Part shown: positions 19,104 through 28,281 of the stretch, in pieces | Layout: the number at the start of each line of letters is the position of its first letter | How positions within the stretch are numbered: the first letter of the stretch is position 1 | NCBI GenBank assembly: GCA_000381625.1 | Contig: KB906767.1 | Span: 3,367,304-3,431,303, forward strand | Reading direction: 5' to 3' | Length of the DNA stretch: 64,000 nucleotides | Source of the DNA: Bryobacterales bacterium KBS 96 | Lineage (GTDB): Bacteria; Acidobacteriota; Terriglobia; Bryobacterales; Bryobacteraceae | Notes under the pieces: model-generated | What the model was told of the DNA's origin: nothing | The model's input: the letters and a program-made list of their open reading frames with translations, nothing else | Databases searched by the model: none | Program-made: the position numbers and the translations under genes

Positions 19104-19494
19104 GGTTTTGCTAAACATCGAACCTTTGCATGACCGTCCGCGGCCCGTTCGGAGAGTGGAATCGAGTTGCGTGGGTTTTTCGGCCGGCTTTGTTGCGAAC
19201 CCGCCGCTCGTATGTGTAGATATCCCTGCGACGGCCAATGCGGTCTTAACGGTTTGTCCAGATCGGCTGGACCCTGTGCGCCGGCATTTGAGATATATTC
19301 CCGATAACGAATCTCCATTTGTCGCATTATCAAGATAATATTCTTGACTGCTTTCCATAGCGGATCTATACTTTGCTACAAGACGATATATAGTTGCGTA
19401 ACTATCGGTCGCCTCAAATCGGTCTTTCATAACAAATGAAGCGAAGCGCCGCGTGATCGTGGCTCGTGCGCTCGCGCATATGAGGAGGTTGTCC
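19104..19494. other. Intergenic region with the second receptor's promoter
   Basis: This 391-base gap separates two same-strand receptor genes. It contains the well-formed promoter at 19344-19372 and an untranslated leader of about 115 bases. Frames on either strand here have no recognisable features. Confidence 0.5.
19344..19372 (+). promoter_or_regulatory. Strong sigma-70-type promoter for the second receptor
   Basis: TTGACT at 19344-19349 and TATACT at 19367-19372 are separated by exactly 17 bases; each matches the consensus at five of six positions. Transcription would start near 19380, about 115 bases before the TTG start codon at 19495. Confidence 0.65.
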
Positions 19495-22400
19495 TTGCCA
19501 GGCTTCAGCCGGAATCCGCTAAACAATATACTCGGAGCGATGTTACTTCTGGCGTTTTTCGCCGGTATTGGTCGCGCACAATTCACGAACGCCAATCTGA
19601 GTGGAACCGTTTCCGACCCTTTCGGCGCTCCGGTCCCACAAGCGAGCGTGCTGGCCACCAACACCGAAACAGGATTGCAACGACGCACCACTACTAACAA
19701 TGCCGGGACATATTCCCTTAATGCTCTTCCAGTAGGCCAATACCAGATTACGGTAGAAAAAGAGGGGTTCTCTAAATACGTTCAAAGTGGCATCACGCTG
19801 GTCGTCGATCAGTCAGCCACTATCCCAGTGACCTTGCAGTTAGGAAATGTAACGGAACAAATTAATGTTTCCGCCAATGCGCAGATGGTCACCACGGAGA
19901 CCGGAATGGTGGCGCAGCTCGTCGATCAAAAAAGAATCATCGACTTGCCGCTTAACGGGCGGCAACCGCAGACTCTGCTGTTTCTGGCGCCCGGAACAGT
20001 GAATGAGACAGGTAAATATTGCCTGGTGAACTGTCAGGGTGGCGTTTACCCAGGAGAACAAGACGCTAACGTCGGTGGCGGCGGCCCGCGATCGGTCAAT
20101 TTTCAGATGGATGGGGCAGGCCACAACGATACATACGTGAATACGAATCTACCGTTTCCGAATCCGGACGCCATACAGGAATTTAATCTGCAGTCCGAGA
20201 ATCTGTCCGCCCAGTACGGCATGGGCGCGGGCGCGGTGGTCAATATCATCACCAAGTCGGGCACGAATGCCATCCATGGTGATGTTTTCGAATTTGTTCG
20301 GAATGGCGACCTAAATGCCCGTAACTTCTTCGCACCAACCCAGGACACCTTAAAACGGAATCAATATGGAGGCAGCGTTGGCGGCCCCATTCTCAAAGAT
20401 AAGCTCTTCTACTTCGGCACTTACCAGGGAACAAAGATTCGAAGTGCGGCCCAGGGCAGCGTGGCGTTTGTCCCCACTGCCGCTGAACGCACGGGGAATT
20501 TCACGGGCACTGGCATTACGGTCCGTGATCCAACAACAGGCGTCGCTTACGCCGATAACCAGATTCCGTCGAATCTGTTGAGCGCTCCCGCTCAGTACTT
20601 CCTCAACTCAATACCGCTCCCCAACGGGCCGAACGGTCAACTCACCTATGCGGGTCCAAGTCTCGTACAAAACGACGACCAATATATGGTCAAGCTCAAC
20701 TGGATCGAAGGCAAAAATCAGGTGACGGGTAGCTATTTCTGGACTCGCTTCAACGAGCCTCCCGATCTCGCCATAGGGCGGCAGAACATTATTGCGGCAG
20801 ATGGTAATGGAAACCAGGTTAAGGTTCAGAACCTGGCGATAAACGACACGTTTTCCTTTTCCCCCACCCTTTTGTTCAATACCTGGTTTGGCTGGACGTC
20901 GCAAACAGGTGGCTCAAGAGCCGGCGCGCCCTTCGGATTTCCGGAGGCGGGTGTTCAAATTGCAGCGCCTACTCCTCCGGAACTGTATGTCAGCGTTCCC
21001 GGATTTTTCACGGTTTCAACCAATCACCTCGGCAATTTCAACCGGGGAGATTACACGATTCGCGAAGACGTGGCCGTGCAGCGCGGAGCCCACGAGCTAC
21101 ACATGGGCGGCGAAGCAGTGCGTGTCACCAACGATCTGACGAACACCTATACAATGTCGGGGCAATTTACGTTTGGGAACTCGTTAACGGGGAGCAACCT
21201 ATCCGATTTTCTGGCTGGCGAAGCGTCCCGCTTCCTTCAGGGCGGCGGCGAGTTTAAAAATATCGGAGGGACGTTGTGGAGCCTCTATGTACACGACAAT
21301 ATCCGCCTCAGTCCTAAATTGCGCTTGGAGTTGGGAGTACGCTGGGATCCTTATTACCCATTCACTGAAGAGAAAGGACGGGTGGTTTGCTACGAACCGG
21401 GCAGCAAGTCTTCACGATTTCCGAACGCCCCGATTGGCATGCTCTTTGGCGGTCCGAGCGCCGACCCCGGTTGCCCTTCTCAGACAGGTTCTCTTTCCGA
21501 TTGGGCCAACTTCGCTCCCCGCCTGGGCTTCGCGTACCAAATCGGACCCGGCGGCAAGACCGTTTTACGTGGTGGAGCGGGCATCTATTACACGCCGATG
21601 GGCACTCATGACACCAATGGGCTCGCCGACACCGCGCCGTTTGGTCCTCGATTCGATTATTCCGGCAACATCCAATTTGCCAATCCATACGCGAGCATCG
21701 GCATCCCCAATCCTTTCCCCGCCCAATACGGACCCAGCCTGCCCGGCGCCGACGCGGCATTCACTTTGCCGGTTTCGATATACGCTACGTTGCAAAGAAA
21801 CTGGCATATGCCGCAACTGACTACCTGGAACCTGACTCTCGAACACCAATTCGCCAGCTCTTTACTCGCGCGGCTTTCCTATTCCGGCAACAAAGGCACC
21901 TATCTCGCAAGTGGCGCGCTCGGTTTTCGCGAAGACAACCCGGCTGTCTATGTTCCCGGCGCATCCACCACCAAAAACACACAGTCCCGCCGGCTCAATC
22001 CAAATTTTGGAAGTATTGGGCTTTTTTCATCGGATAACAACTCGAACTATCACTCGCTCCGAGTTTCGCTCGAAAAACGCCTGAGCCATGGCTTTTCGGT
22101 GCAGGCGAATTACACGTGGTCGAAAATGATCGACGATTTCGGCCCGTCAGGCACAACAGACCCCTTCGACCGCCGATTTGATTACGGCACTTCGAACGAC
22201 GATGTACCCCATGTATTCAATTTTTCCGCTATTTGGCAGATCCCAAACCTACCCGTTCATGGCATCGGCAACAGTCTGTTGAACGGATGGCAACTTAGTT
22301 CGCTTGCAAGCTGGCGCGATGGCTTTCCGTTTTCCGTCATCAGCGGACAAGATAACTCGTTCAGCGGAGTCGGCGCCGATCGTGCCGATTATATTGGCGG

Positions 22401-22734
22401 CGACGCCGGTAACGGCGCAGGCAGCTCTCACGGGCAAATGGTGGCCGAATACTTCAATATCGGCGCCTTCATCCCCAATGCGGCGGGTACCTTCGGAACT
22501 TCGGGGAAGAACATCCTGCGGGGGCCGCGGCTGTTTAACACAGATGCCAGTCTACTCAAGAATTTCAAGATCACCGAGCGATTCTCAGCACAGTTTCGGT
22601 CTGAATTCTTCAATGTATTCAACAACGTCAACTTCAACCAGCCGCAAAACATCGTGAGCTCTTCATCAAAGGGACGAATCACGTCGGCAGGCGATCCCCG
22701 TATTCTGCAGTTTGCCTTGAAACTCATGTTCTAA
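19495..22734 (+). CDS. Oar-like TonB-dependent receptor with carboxypeptidase-regulatory domain
   Basis: About 1079 residues. I start at TTG 19495 because a perfect AGGAGG (19483-19488) lies six bases upstream and the signal peptide follows at once (NNILGAMLLLAFFAGIGRAQ); an in-frame GTG at 19453 has no such site. After the signal peptide comes a carboxypeptidase-regulatory-like beta-sandwich (SGTVSDPFGAPVPQASVLAT to residue about 110), then the TonB plug (LPLNGRQPQTLLFLAPGTV, SVNFQMDGAGHND, GAGAVVNIITKSGTNAIHGD) and a 22-strand-type barrel ending RILQFALKLMF. Acidobacteria carry dozens of these SusC/Oar-type importers. It is followed after 84 bases by an esterase gene, suggesting uptake and deacylation of the same glycan. 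Confidence 0.92.
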   Translation: MPGFSRNPLNNILGAMLLLAFFAGIGRAQFTNANLSGTVSDPFGAPVPQASVLATNTETGLQRRTTTNNAGTYSLNALPVGQYQITVEKEGFSKYVQSGITLVVDQSATIPVTLQLGNVTEQINVSANAQMVTTETGMVAQLVDQKRIIDLPLNGRQPQTLLFLAPGTVNETGKYCLVNCQGGVYPGEQDANVGGGGPRSVNFQMDGAGHNDTYVNTNLPFPNPDAIQEFNLQSENLSAQYGMGAGAVVNIITKSGTNAIHGDVFEFVRNGDLNARNFFAPTQDTLKRNQYGGSVGGPILKDKLFYFGTYQGTKIRSAAQGSVAFVPTAAERTGNFTGTGITVRDPTTGVAYADNQIPSNLLSAPAQYFLNSIPLPNGPNGQLTYAGPSLVQNDDQYMVKLNWIEGKNQVTGSYFWTRFNEPPDLAIGRQNIIAADGNGNQVKVQNLAINDTFSFSPTLLFNTWFGWTSQTGGSRAGAPFGFPEAGVQIAAPTPPELYVSVPGFFTVSTNHLGNFNRGDYTIREDVAVQRGAHELHMGGEAVRVTNDLTNTYTMSGQFTFGNSLTGSNLSDFLAGEASRFLQGGGEFKNIGGTLWSLYVHDNIRLSPKLRLELGVRWDPYYPFTEEKGRVVCYEPGSKSSRFPNAPIGMLFGGPSADPGCPSQTGSLSDWANFAPRLGFAYQIGPGGKTVLRGGAGIYYTPMGTHDTNGLADTAPFGPRFDYSGNIQFANPYASIGIPNPFPAQYGPSLPGADAAFTLPVSIYATLQRNWHMPQLTTWNLTLEHQFASSLLARLSYSGNKGTYLASGALGFREDNPAVYVPGASTTKNTQSRRLNPNFGSIGLFSSDNNSNYHSLRVSLEKRLSHGFSVQANYTWSKMIDDFGPSGTTDPFDRRFDYGTSNDDVPHVFNFSAIWQIPNLPVHGIGNSLLNGWQLSSLASWRDGFPFSVISGQDNSFSGVGADRADYIGGDAGNGAGSSHGQMVAEYFNIGAFIPNAAGTFGTSGKNILRGPRLFNTDASLLKNFKITERFSAQFRSEFFNVFNNVNFNQPQNIVSSSSKGRITSAGDPRILQFALKLMF

Positions 22735-22758
22735 CCTTTTATCCAAGCTTTCCAGCAG

Positions 22759-22779
22759 CGCCGCCCGGCAAAGGCGGCG
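22759..22779. terminator. GC-rich hairpin between receptor and esterase
   Basis: CGCCGCC at 22759-22765 pairs with GGCGGCG at 22773-22779 around a seven-base loop. No T-run follows, so it may be an attenuating or mRNA-stabilising hairpin rather than a full terminator, dosing the downstream esterase. Confidence 0.35.
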
Positions 22780-22818
22780 ACCCAAGCCGATACACCGAAG
22801 ATGGGAACACCCTAACTC

Positions 22819-25044
22819 ATGAACACACGACGACGATTTCTGCAAGCCGGTTCACTCGCCGTTGCCGGTCACCTTTCGGAGTTGTCTCTGCCGGGCAAAG
22901 AAACGTCCGGCAGCGCGCAAGGTGCTTCAGAAATTGCGATCACGCGAGATTACTGGAACGACTTCCCGAACTACCTCATTTCGGTTGTCAATGAGGCCCG
23001 GCATCGCCGCAAATCGGATCTATCCAAACTTAAAACAGAGAAGGACGCGGCCGAACGGGCTTCATTCATCACGAGTAAAGTGTGGCAACTCATCGGCAGC
23101 CCACTCGAAAAGGCGCCTCTCAACGTCACGAGTGCAGGCGTCATTGAGCGCGGCCGTTATCGAATCGAAAAGCTTATTTTCGAAAGCCAACCTCAGTTCT
23201 ACGTACCGGCGCACCTATATGTTCCGAAGTCGGGGAAAGGCCCGTTTCCCGGTGTCATTTCGCCGCTGGGCCACACACCGAACGGTAAGAACTATAGAAG
23301 CTATCAGACGGTCTTCCAGAACCTTGCTCGCAAGGGTTTTGTTGTCCTCACCTGGGACCCGCCTGGGCAGGGCGAACGCCTGCAGTATCCGGCGCCCGGA
23401 ACGAACCGTTCCCGCTTCGGCCCGACGGGCGAGCACGACCAGTTCGGGTGGCCCGCATTTCTTGTAGGGTCGACCACTACGCAGTTTGAAACATGGGACG
23501 CTATCCGAGCGCTCGATTATTTGTTGAGCCGTTCTGAGGTCGATAGCAAACGCATCGGGTGTTGCGGGCATTCCGGCGGAGGCACAGCGACTATGTACTT
23601 GTGCGCGCTCGAGCCGAGAATTCACGCCGCCATTGTAGTGGAAGGTCACACCGAAAATGTTGCCGGCGCCAACTATGAACCACCTGGGGCTTTTGCCGAC
23701 GCTGAGCAGAATATTATCGGAAGCCTCCCGTTAGGGATCGACCGCGGCGATCTTCTGGCGGCGTTCGCGCCGAAGCCGCTGCTGATCTGCTTCACGCATA
23801 TGGACGTGGGCGCAACCTACTCCCCACACTACGAACAGGGCACGCGTGAAATCTTCTGGGAATCAAAAGATCAATACGCCTTACATCACGCTGCTGAAAA
23901 GGTAAAGCTTTTTGCCTCGAATCTTCCCCACGATTACGACTTCTTTCACCGACGCGCCACTTACGATTGGTTCAATAAGTGGCTCGGAAACGGGGCTGGT
24001 GACAATTCGGAGGCGGAATTCGAGAATGCGCCTGAATCAGCCCTCAACTGCACGTCCACCGGTCAGGTTCTGACCTCGCTAGGAGGGCGGACGGCGTACC
24101 AACTGAACTCCGACCGCCTCCGCTCAATCGAGGCGAGTCGTGGATCGGGCGAAGTTCAACTAGACGAAGCACGGCACACACTTCGGAGACTTCTCGGGCT
24201 TCCTTCGCAAAAGAGTGCAATGCGTAAGACAATGCTGTCGAAGAATACACGCCGGGATCTCGTAATCGAAGAATTTGAGTTCTACTCAGAACCCACGATT
24301 CGCGTTCCGGGCTGGTTTCTGAAACCGGCTGCGGGAGGCCCAAAGTTCGGCGTTGTGGTTATGCTTTTGAGCTCCGGTAAGAATCGCTTATTTGATGACC
24401 TGGACCTTCTTGCGAAAGTGACTCAAAGGAACCTCGCGCTTTGCGCCATCGATACTCGCGCCTCTGGACAGGCAATGCCTCGGCTGCCATCTGCCGGACC
24501 GCTTTTTTACGGGCGCGCGGTCGAAATGGCATATTCGCTAGTCAGTCTCACTGCGGGTACATCGCTCGTGGGTCATCGAGTCTGGGATTTCCTTCGCTGC
24601 TTAGATTACCTCGGCGACCGTCCAGATGTGGACGATTCGCGCATTGGAGTTTATGGAACCGGGCCGAGCGGATTGGAAGCGTTGTTCGGCGCTGCTCTTG
24701 ACGATCGCATCCGATCCGTTTTGCTCGACCGAACGTTGACAGATTTTGGATCTCTGGTTGCGGCCGAGGACTACAACCTTAAGGTTGCTTCTTTTGTATT
24801 CGGACTGCTTCAGCACTTCGATTTACCTGACATTTGCTCCACCATGGCGCCTCGGCCTCTCTGGTTGCTGAATCCTGTAGACCCTAAGGGCGACGGCATT
24901 GCCTTGAGCGAATTGACAGAGAGATATGCCAAAGCCGCAAAAGCCTATGCGATTCTGCAACGCACGGAACATTTTTCATTACACGTCGAACCGGAGGAAA
25001 GCAACAGCGTGTTTGACAAATGGGTGAAGGCGACGCTTTCATAA
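22819..25044 (+). CDS. Tat-exported tandem alpha/beta-hydrolase (acetyl xylan esterase-like)
   Basis: A 741-residue protein with a twin-arginine signal (NTRRRFLQAGSLAVAGHL). The first module (about 100-400) is an acetyl-esterase/dienelactone-hydrolase fold: VVLTWDPPGQGER, nucleophile elbow GHSGG with Ser252, and a catalytic-His candidate in LPHDYDFFHR. A second module (about 470-740) repeats the fold (LALCAIDTRASGQ, IGVYGTGPSGLEALFGA) but the elbow reads GTGPSG, so the serine position is Gly and the module is probably not catalytic. Likely role: removal of acyl groups from plant or microbial glycans in the periplasm. It is probably in one transcription unit with the receptor upstream. Confidence 0.82.
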   Translation: MNTRRRFLQAGSLAVAGHLSELSLPGKETSGSAQGASEIAITRDYWNDFPNYLISVVNEARHRRKSDLSKLKTEKDAAERASFITSKVWQLIGSPLEKAPLNVTSAGVIERGRYRIEKLIFESQPQFYVPAHLYVPKSGKGPFPGVISPLGHTPNGKNYRSYQTVFQNLARKGFVVLTWDPPGQGERLQYPAPGTNRSRFGPTGEHDQFGWPAFLVGSTTTQFETWDAIRALDYLLSRSEVDSKRIGCCGHSGGGTATMYLCALEPRIHAAIVVEGHTENVAGANYEPPGAFADAEQNIIGSLPLGIDRGDLLAAFAPKPLLICFTHMDVGATYSPHYEQGTREIFWESKDQYALHHAAEKVKLFASNLPHDYDFFHRRATYDWFNKWLGNGAGDNSEAEFENAPESALNCTSTGQVLTSLGGRTAYQLNSDRLRSIEASRGSGEVQLDEARHTLRRLLGLPSQKSAMRKTMLSKNTRRDLVIEEFEFYSEPTIRVPGWFLKPAAGGPKFGVVVMLLSSGKNRLFDDLDLLAKVTQRNLALCAIDTRASGQAMPRLPSAGPLFYGRAVEMAYSLVSLTAGTSLVGHRVWDFLRCLDYLGDRPDVDDSRIGVYGTGPSGLEALFGAALDDRIRSVLLDRTLTDFGSLVAAEDYNLKVASFVFGLLQHFDLPDICSTMAPRPLWLLNPVDPKGDGIALSELTERYAKAAKAYAILQRTEHFSLHVEPEESNSVFDKWVKATLS

Positions 25045-25541
25045 CGTCTTCTCTTACCGCACGACAATGGGGACAGGACAACTTTCAGTGCTTCACGTTT
25101 ACCTGCTGGGAGTTCCTGAAGCTGTCAGCCTTCTGGGTAGTGGCGTATATCGCCACGATGACTCGATTTTTTCGGCGAGTGCGTATTCGGTTACCCAAAA
25201 ACCATCGCGCGATTGCCATTGCATTTTGGATCCAGATAGGGGCAGAGGCTCTGTGCAACACGATTGCGGCCAGCTTTCAACTGTACAAATCCCCTTGGTT
25301 GGATTCTCTACATTTGCTGACGTCAGTATTCAAGCGATGACTGTGACCACGTGTATTCTGACGCTTAGGTCGCATCGGAAACTGACTATTGACGGCGGAA
25401 ACATTCCGGATTAGTTTCCGCGTTTAGTGGCGTTCGCTCCCGTTTTGCAGCGCCTCGGCGCTGAGGCCCATGCACAATCAACTCCATGGCTCGTAACGTT
25501 CTTGCTAGGCGGCCATCGGAGATCCGAAAGGAAGAAAAACT
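25045..25541. other. Gap before the mobile-element wreck
   Basis: A 497-base region without a confident gene. Two plus-strand frames overlap here (25020-25340 and 25067-25414). One contains hydrophobic pieces (KLSAFWVVAYIATMTRFF, AIAFWIQIGAEALCNTIAAS), which may be the remains of a frameshifted membrane protein, but I recognise no family. GAAAGGAAG at the end is the ribosome-binding site of the next gene. Confidence 0.35.
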
Positions 25542-26354
25542 ATGCAGATTGACCATCAGATTCAGCAATTGTCCACAGCTAGCATGAGCGAGACCCTCAC
25601 GGTTTATCGATTAAGCGATAGATCGAGCTATCCAGCGATTATTCCAGCCAAGGCAGACCGCTATTGGATGGACATCAAGTTCGGCGGTTGGCCGAACCGA
25701 TGTCTTCCGCTTCTGATAGCCAACCAAAACGGCTGGATGATCCTCAACGATCATGATGTGGAAATCACCTGGACGGGAAATGCCGGCCTGGATGCCTTGA
25801 AGTTTGAATTCCCCAAAGGCCGGCGGTCGAGTACCCCGCAATCGATGTTTGGCGGTGGTATTGTCACATGGACCTTTCCGTACTTATTCCGCACTCCGCC
25901 GGGGATCAATCTTTGGGTGCGCGGTCCAGCAAACATTCCCAAACCCGCTGTTGCGCCTCTGGAAGGGATTGTGGAAACGGACTGGCTTCCGTACACATTC
26001 ACGATGAATTGGCAGATCACAAGGCCGGGCAAAACGGTCATCTTCGAAAAAGACGAGCCAATCTGCTTTATTACTCCCGTGAGGAGGTATGAAGCAGAGA
26101 ACCTGCATCCGGTGATCAAGAACCTGGATTCCGAGCCGGCGCTCAAAGCAGAATACGATGCCTGGCACGCCAGACGTCTTCAGGGAATTGCCAAATCAGG
26201 ACCTGAAGGCACGCAGGGCGAGAAGGCTGTTGCCGATCAAGGACAGTACATTCGCGGAGAAGGGCTGGACGGGAAGCGGGTTAGCGAGCATCAGACGAAG
26301 CTGCGAGTCCCTGCGTTCGAAGAACTGGAGCCAGCTCCATCCTCTATGGACTGA
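25542..26354 (+). CDS. DUF6065-like protein
   Basis: A 270-residue soluble protein. The N-terminal part reads DRYWMDIKFGGWPNRCLPLL, then IANQNGWMILNDHDVEITW, then FPYLFRTPPGINLWVRGPAN, and the end contains HQTKLRVPAFEEL. This matches my memory of the DUF6065 family, whose members resemble oxygenase-fold or cargo proteins of unknown function. A clear GAAAGGAAG ribosome-binding site precedes ATG 25542. The 3' end overlaps the frame of the VirB6 fragment, so the last about 15 residues may be encoded by DNA beyond a recombination junction near 26290-26330. It may be the cargo or the flank of the element. Confidence 0.65.
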   Translation: MQIDHQIQQLSTASMSETLTVYRLSDRSSYPAIIPAKADRYWMDIKFGGWPNRCLPLLIANQNGWMILNDHDVEITWTGNAGLDALKFEFPKGRRSSTPQSMFGGGIVTWTFPYLFRTPPGINLWVRGPANIPKPAVAPLEGIVETDWLPYTFTMNWQITRPGKTVIFEKDEPICFITPVRRYEAENLHPVIKNLDSEPALKAEYDAWHARRLQGIAKSGPEGTQGEKAVADQGQYIRGEGLDGKRVSEHQTKLRVPAFEELEPAPSSMD

Positions 26355-27076
26355 AGTGGGCGACGCATAGTTCGGCCCGGCATCACCCGGAGTTTCCCTA
26401 CGGCGAACTGCTCCACTTTTTTGGCCTGTTCCTCGTGGCGGAGATGATGCTGCGCTACTACAACGTTCCTCTGCCGATGATCGGCTCGAGTTTTCATCAA
26501 GTCTTGCCGGATATCGGTCGCCAGCTTTCATCGAACATTGACCTGGCCAGCCTCGATACGTTGCTCTCTCGGATTGCGGCCATCGTGACCGGCACAGAAC
26601 GGCCCACGCTCTTCAATCCCTTGGAACTATTCATTTTCGTTTCGATCATGCTCGACATGATCGCGATACAAGGTGTTCTCTTCGGTGTCACAATTCTCGG
26701 ATTCGTGGCCGTTGGAATCGGATCGCTCCTGGGGCCGCTCTTCATCCCGTTTCTGCTGGTCCCGCGCTTGAGTTGGCTCTTCTGGAACTGGATTTCCTTC
26801 ATGTTGCAGTACAGCTTCTACCAGGTGGTCGCAAGCGCCCTGGTTTTTGTCTGGACGAACGTGCTCGTGAACTTCATCGATCATTCCGTTCACGGTGACT
26901 ACACACTCGCTCATTTCTTTATCCTGCTGCTTCCGCTCGGGATGTTGAATATCGGTCTGATCTTCAGCGTGTTCCGCATCACTAGCTTCGTCAGTGACTT
27001 GTTTAAGGGCACAGCGGCGGCTGGCAGTAGTTTCGCCGGTGGTGTTGCCGGTGTTGTAAAAGGAGCGTTCGCCTGA
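26285..27076 (+). pseudogene. N-terminally truncated VirB6/TrbL-type conjugal transfer membrane protein
   Basis: The frame is open from 26285 and homology seems to begin near GASSILYGLKWATHSS; the first in-frame start inside it is GTG 26435, giving 213 residues. Hydrophobic helices (GVLFGVTILGFVAVGIGSLL, SFYQVVASALVFVWTNVLVN, FFILLLPLGMLNIGLIFSVF) and the C-terminal Gly/Ala/Ser-rich end (GTAAAGSSFAGGVAGVVKGA) are typical of VirB6/TrbL, which forms the inner-membrane part of type IV secretion channels. Full-length homologues are usually over 300 residues. Its TGA overlaps the ATG of the next gene (TGATG), preserving the original operon structure. Confidence 0.65.
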
Positions 27077-28275
27077 TGAAGTCCAAACAATTGAATCCCG
27101 CCGCACTTCCGCCGATCGAGCGGGCGGCGCGGCAAGAGTATGAATACTTCGGCTCGACTCTGACGACCAACACCGCCCTCAAAGCGGCGCTCCTTTGCGC
27201 CTTCCTGATCATCGGCATGTTGAGTTGGAATACAGTCCGGCTTTCGCGGATCGCCGCCAGCGTAAAGCCGCTCATCATCCGGATCAACGAAGTGGGCCGC
27301 GCCGAGGCGATCGCTTACCAGGACTTCACCTACAAACCGCAGGCCCCGGAGATCCGGTATTTCCTGACAACGTTTGTCACTGGCTATTACTCGCGGAACC
27401 ACAAAACAGTGGCACGGCAATACGTCAATAGCCTGTACTTTTTGGACCGGTCGCTATTCTCCGCGATTGACGCTCGCGACCGGCGGACGCAGTGGCTTCC
27501 GAAGTTCCTGAACAGCTCGGACGACGACATCGATGTGACGGTGAATAACGTCGTCCTGGAAGCCAGCCGGCTCGGCACGGATATCTATCGGCTTCCGGTA
27601 TTAATCAATCGCCAGGAAATCACTGGCGAGGATCGCAAAATCGCGAGTTCGTATCACGTCGGTGACTCAGTCCGTTACAGCCGCGGCAGCGAAGCTCTCG
27701 GGCTGGAGGCCAAGACGTACGCAACCGTCATCCATGTTGATGGCGAGCACAACCAAATCACGGTTCAAAGACCAAATGGGTCCGTCGTCACCTACGATCC
27801 CGCGCGGGTGAAAGGCGTCGCCATTTACGAGCGGGAGGTGCGCGCGTTTGCCGAAGGCGATCGTATCCAGTTCACGGCGCCTTGGAAAGAGAAAGCAGTC
27901 AGCGGCCGCGACCTGGGAACGGTGACATACCTGGCTGACCACGGCAATGTGTCGGTGAAGCTCGACGACTCCGGCCGCACCGTGGCGTGGAATCTGAACC
28001 AGAACAAGCACGTCGATTACGTCTATGCCATGACCTCGCATTCCTCGCAAGGCGCCACGGTGGATCGGGCTCTTATCCATATCGATACCCGTGACAGCCG
28101 GGTCCGCGCCCTCGTCGACGAGACTTTGGCATATGTCGCAACGTCCCGGCCTCGCTACGACGCGCAAATCTTCACAGATGATGCCGAGCAGCTCACCGCG
28201 GCATTATCGCGACGGCATGAGAACGCGACTGCTTTGTCTCCCGAGCAGATCACTACGTACTCCATTTCAGTGTAA
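27076..28275 (+). CDS. Chimeric gene: VirB8/TrbF N-terminus fused to MobF relaxase-helicase C-terminus
   Basis: A 399-residue open frame made of two unrelated parts. Residues 1 to about 178 are VirB8/TrbF-like: a cytoplasmic start, one transmembrane helix (LKAALLCAFLIIGMLSWNTV) and the periplasmic domain (YFLTTFVTGYYSRNHKTVAR, ASRLGTDIYR). From about residue 180 the protein becomes the tail of a TraA/TrwC-type relaxase-helicase (INRQEITGEDRKIASSYHVG, DSVRYSRGS, YAMTSHSSQGATVDRALIHI, LAYVATSRPRYDAQIFTDDA), including the late helicase motif around SSQGATVD. The fusion point is near 27600. A deletion between two conjugation genes best explains it. Neither parent activity can be complete. It may still be translated as a membrane-tethered fragment. 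Confidence 0.8.
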   Translation: MKSKQLNPAALPPIERAARQEYEYFGSTLTTNTALKAALLCAFLIIGMLSWNTVRLSRIAASVKPLIIRINEVGRAEAIAYQDFTYKPQAPEIRYFLTTFVTGYYSRNHKTVARQYVNSLYFLDRSLFSAIDARDRRTQWLPKFLNSSDDDIDVTVNNVVLEASRLGTDIYRLPVLINRQEITGEDRKIASSYHVGDSVRYSRGSEALGLEAKTYATVIHVDGEHNQITVQRPNGSVVTYDPARVKGVAIYEREVRAFAEGDRIQFTAPWKEKAVSGRDLGTVTYLADHGNVSVKLDDSGRTVAWNLNQNKHVDYVYAMTSHSSQGATVDRALIHIDTRDSRVRALVDETLAYVATSRPRYDAQIFTDDAEQLTAALSRRHENATALSPEQITTYSISV

Positions 28276-28281
28276 CGGACC

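Noticed and set aside
19080-19700. 206-codon minus-strand frame across the second receptor's start
   Set aside because: It covers the promoter and signal peptide of a conserved plus-strand gene and has no family features.
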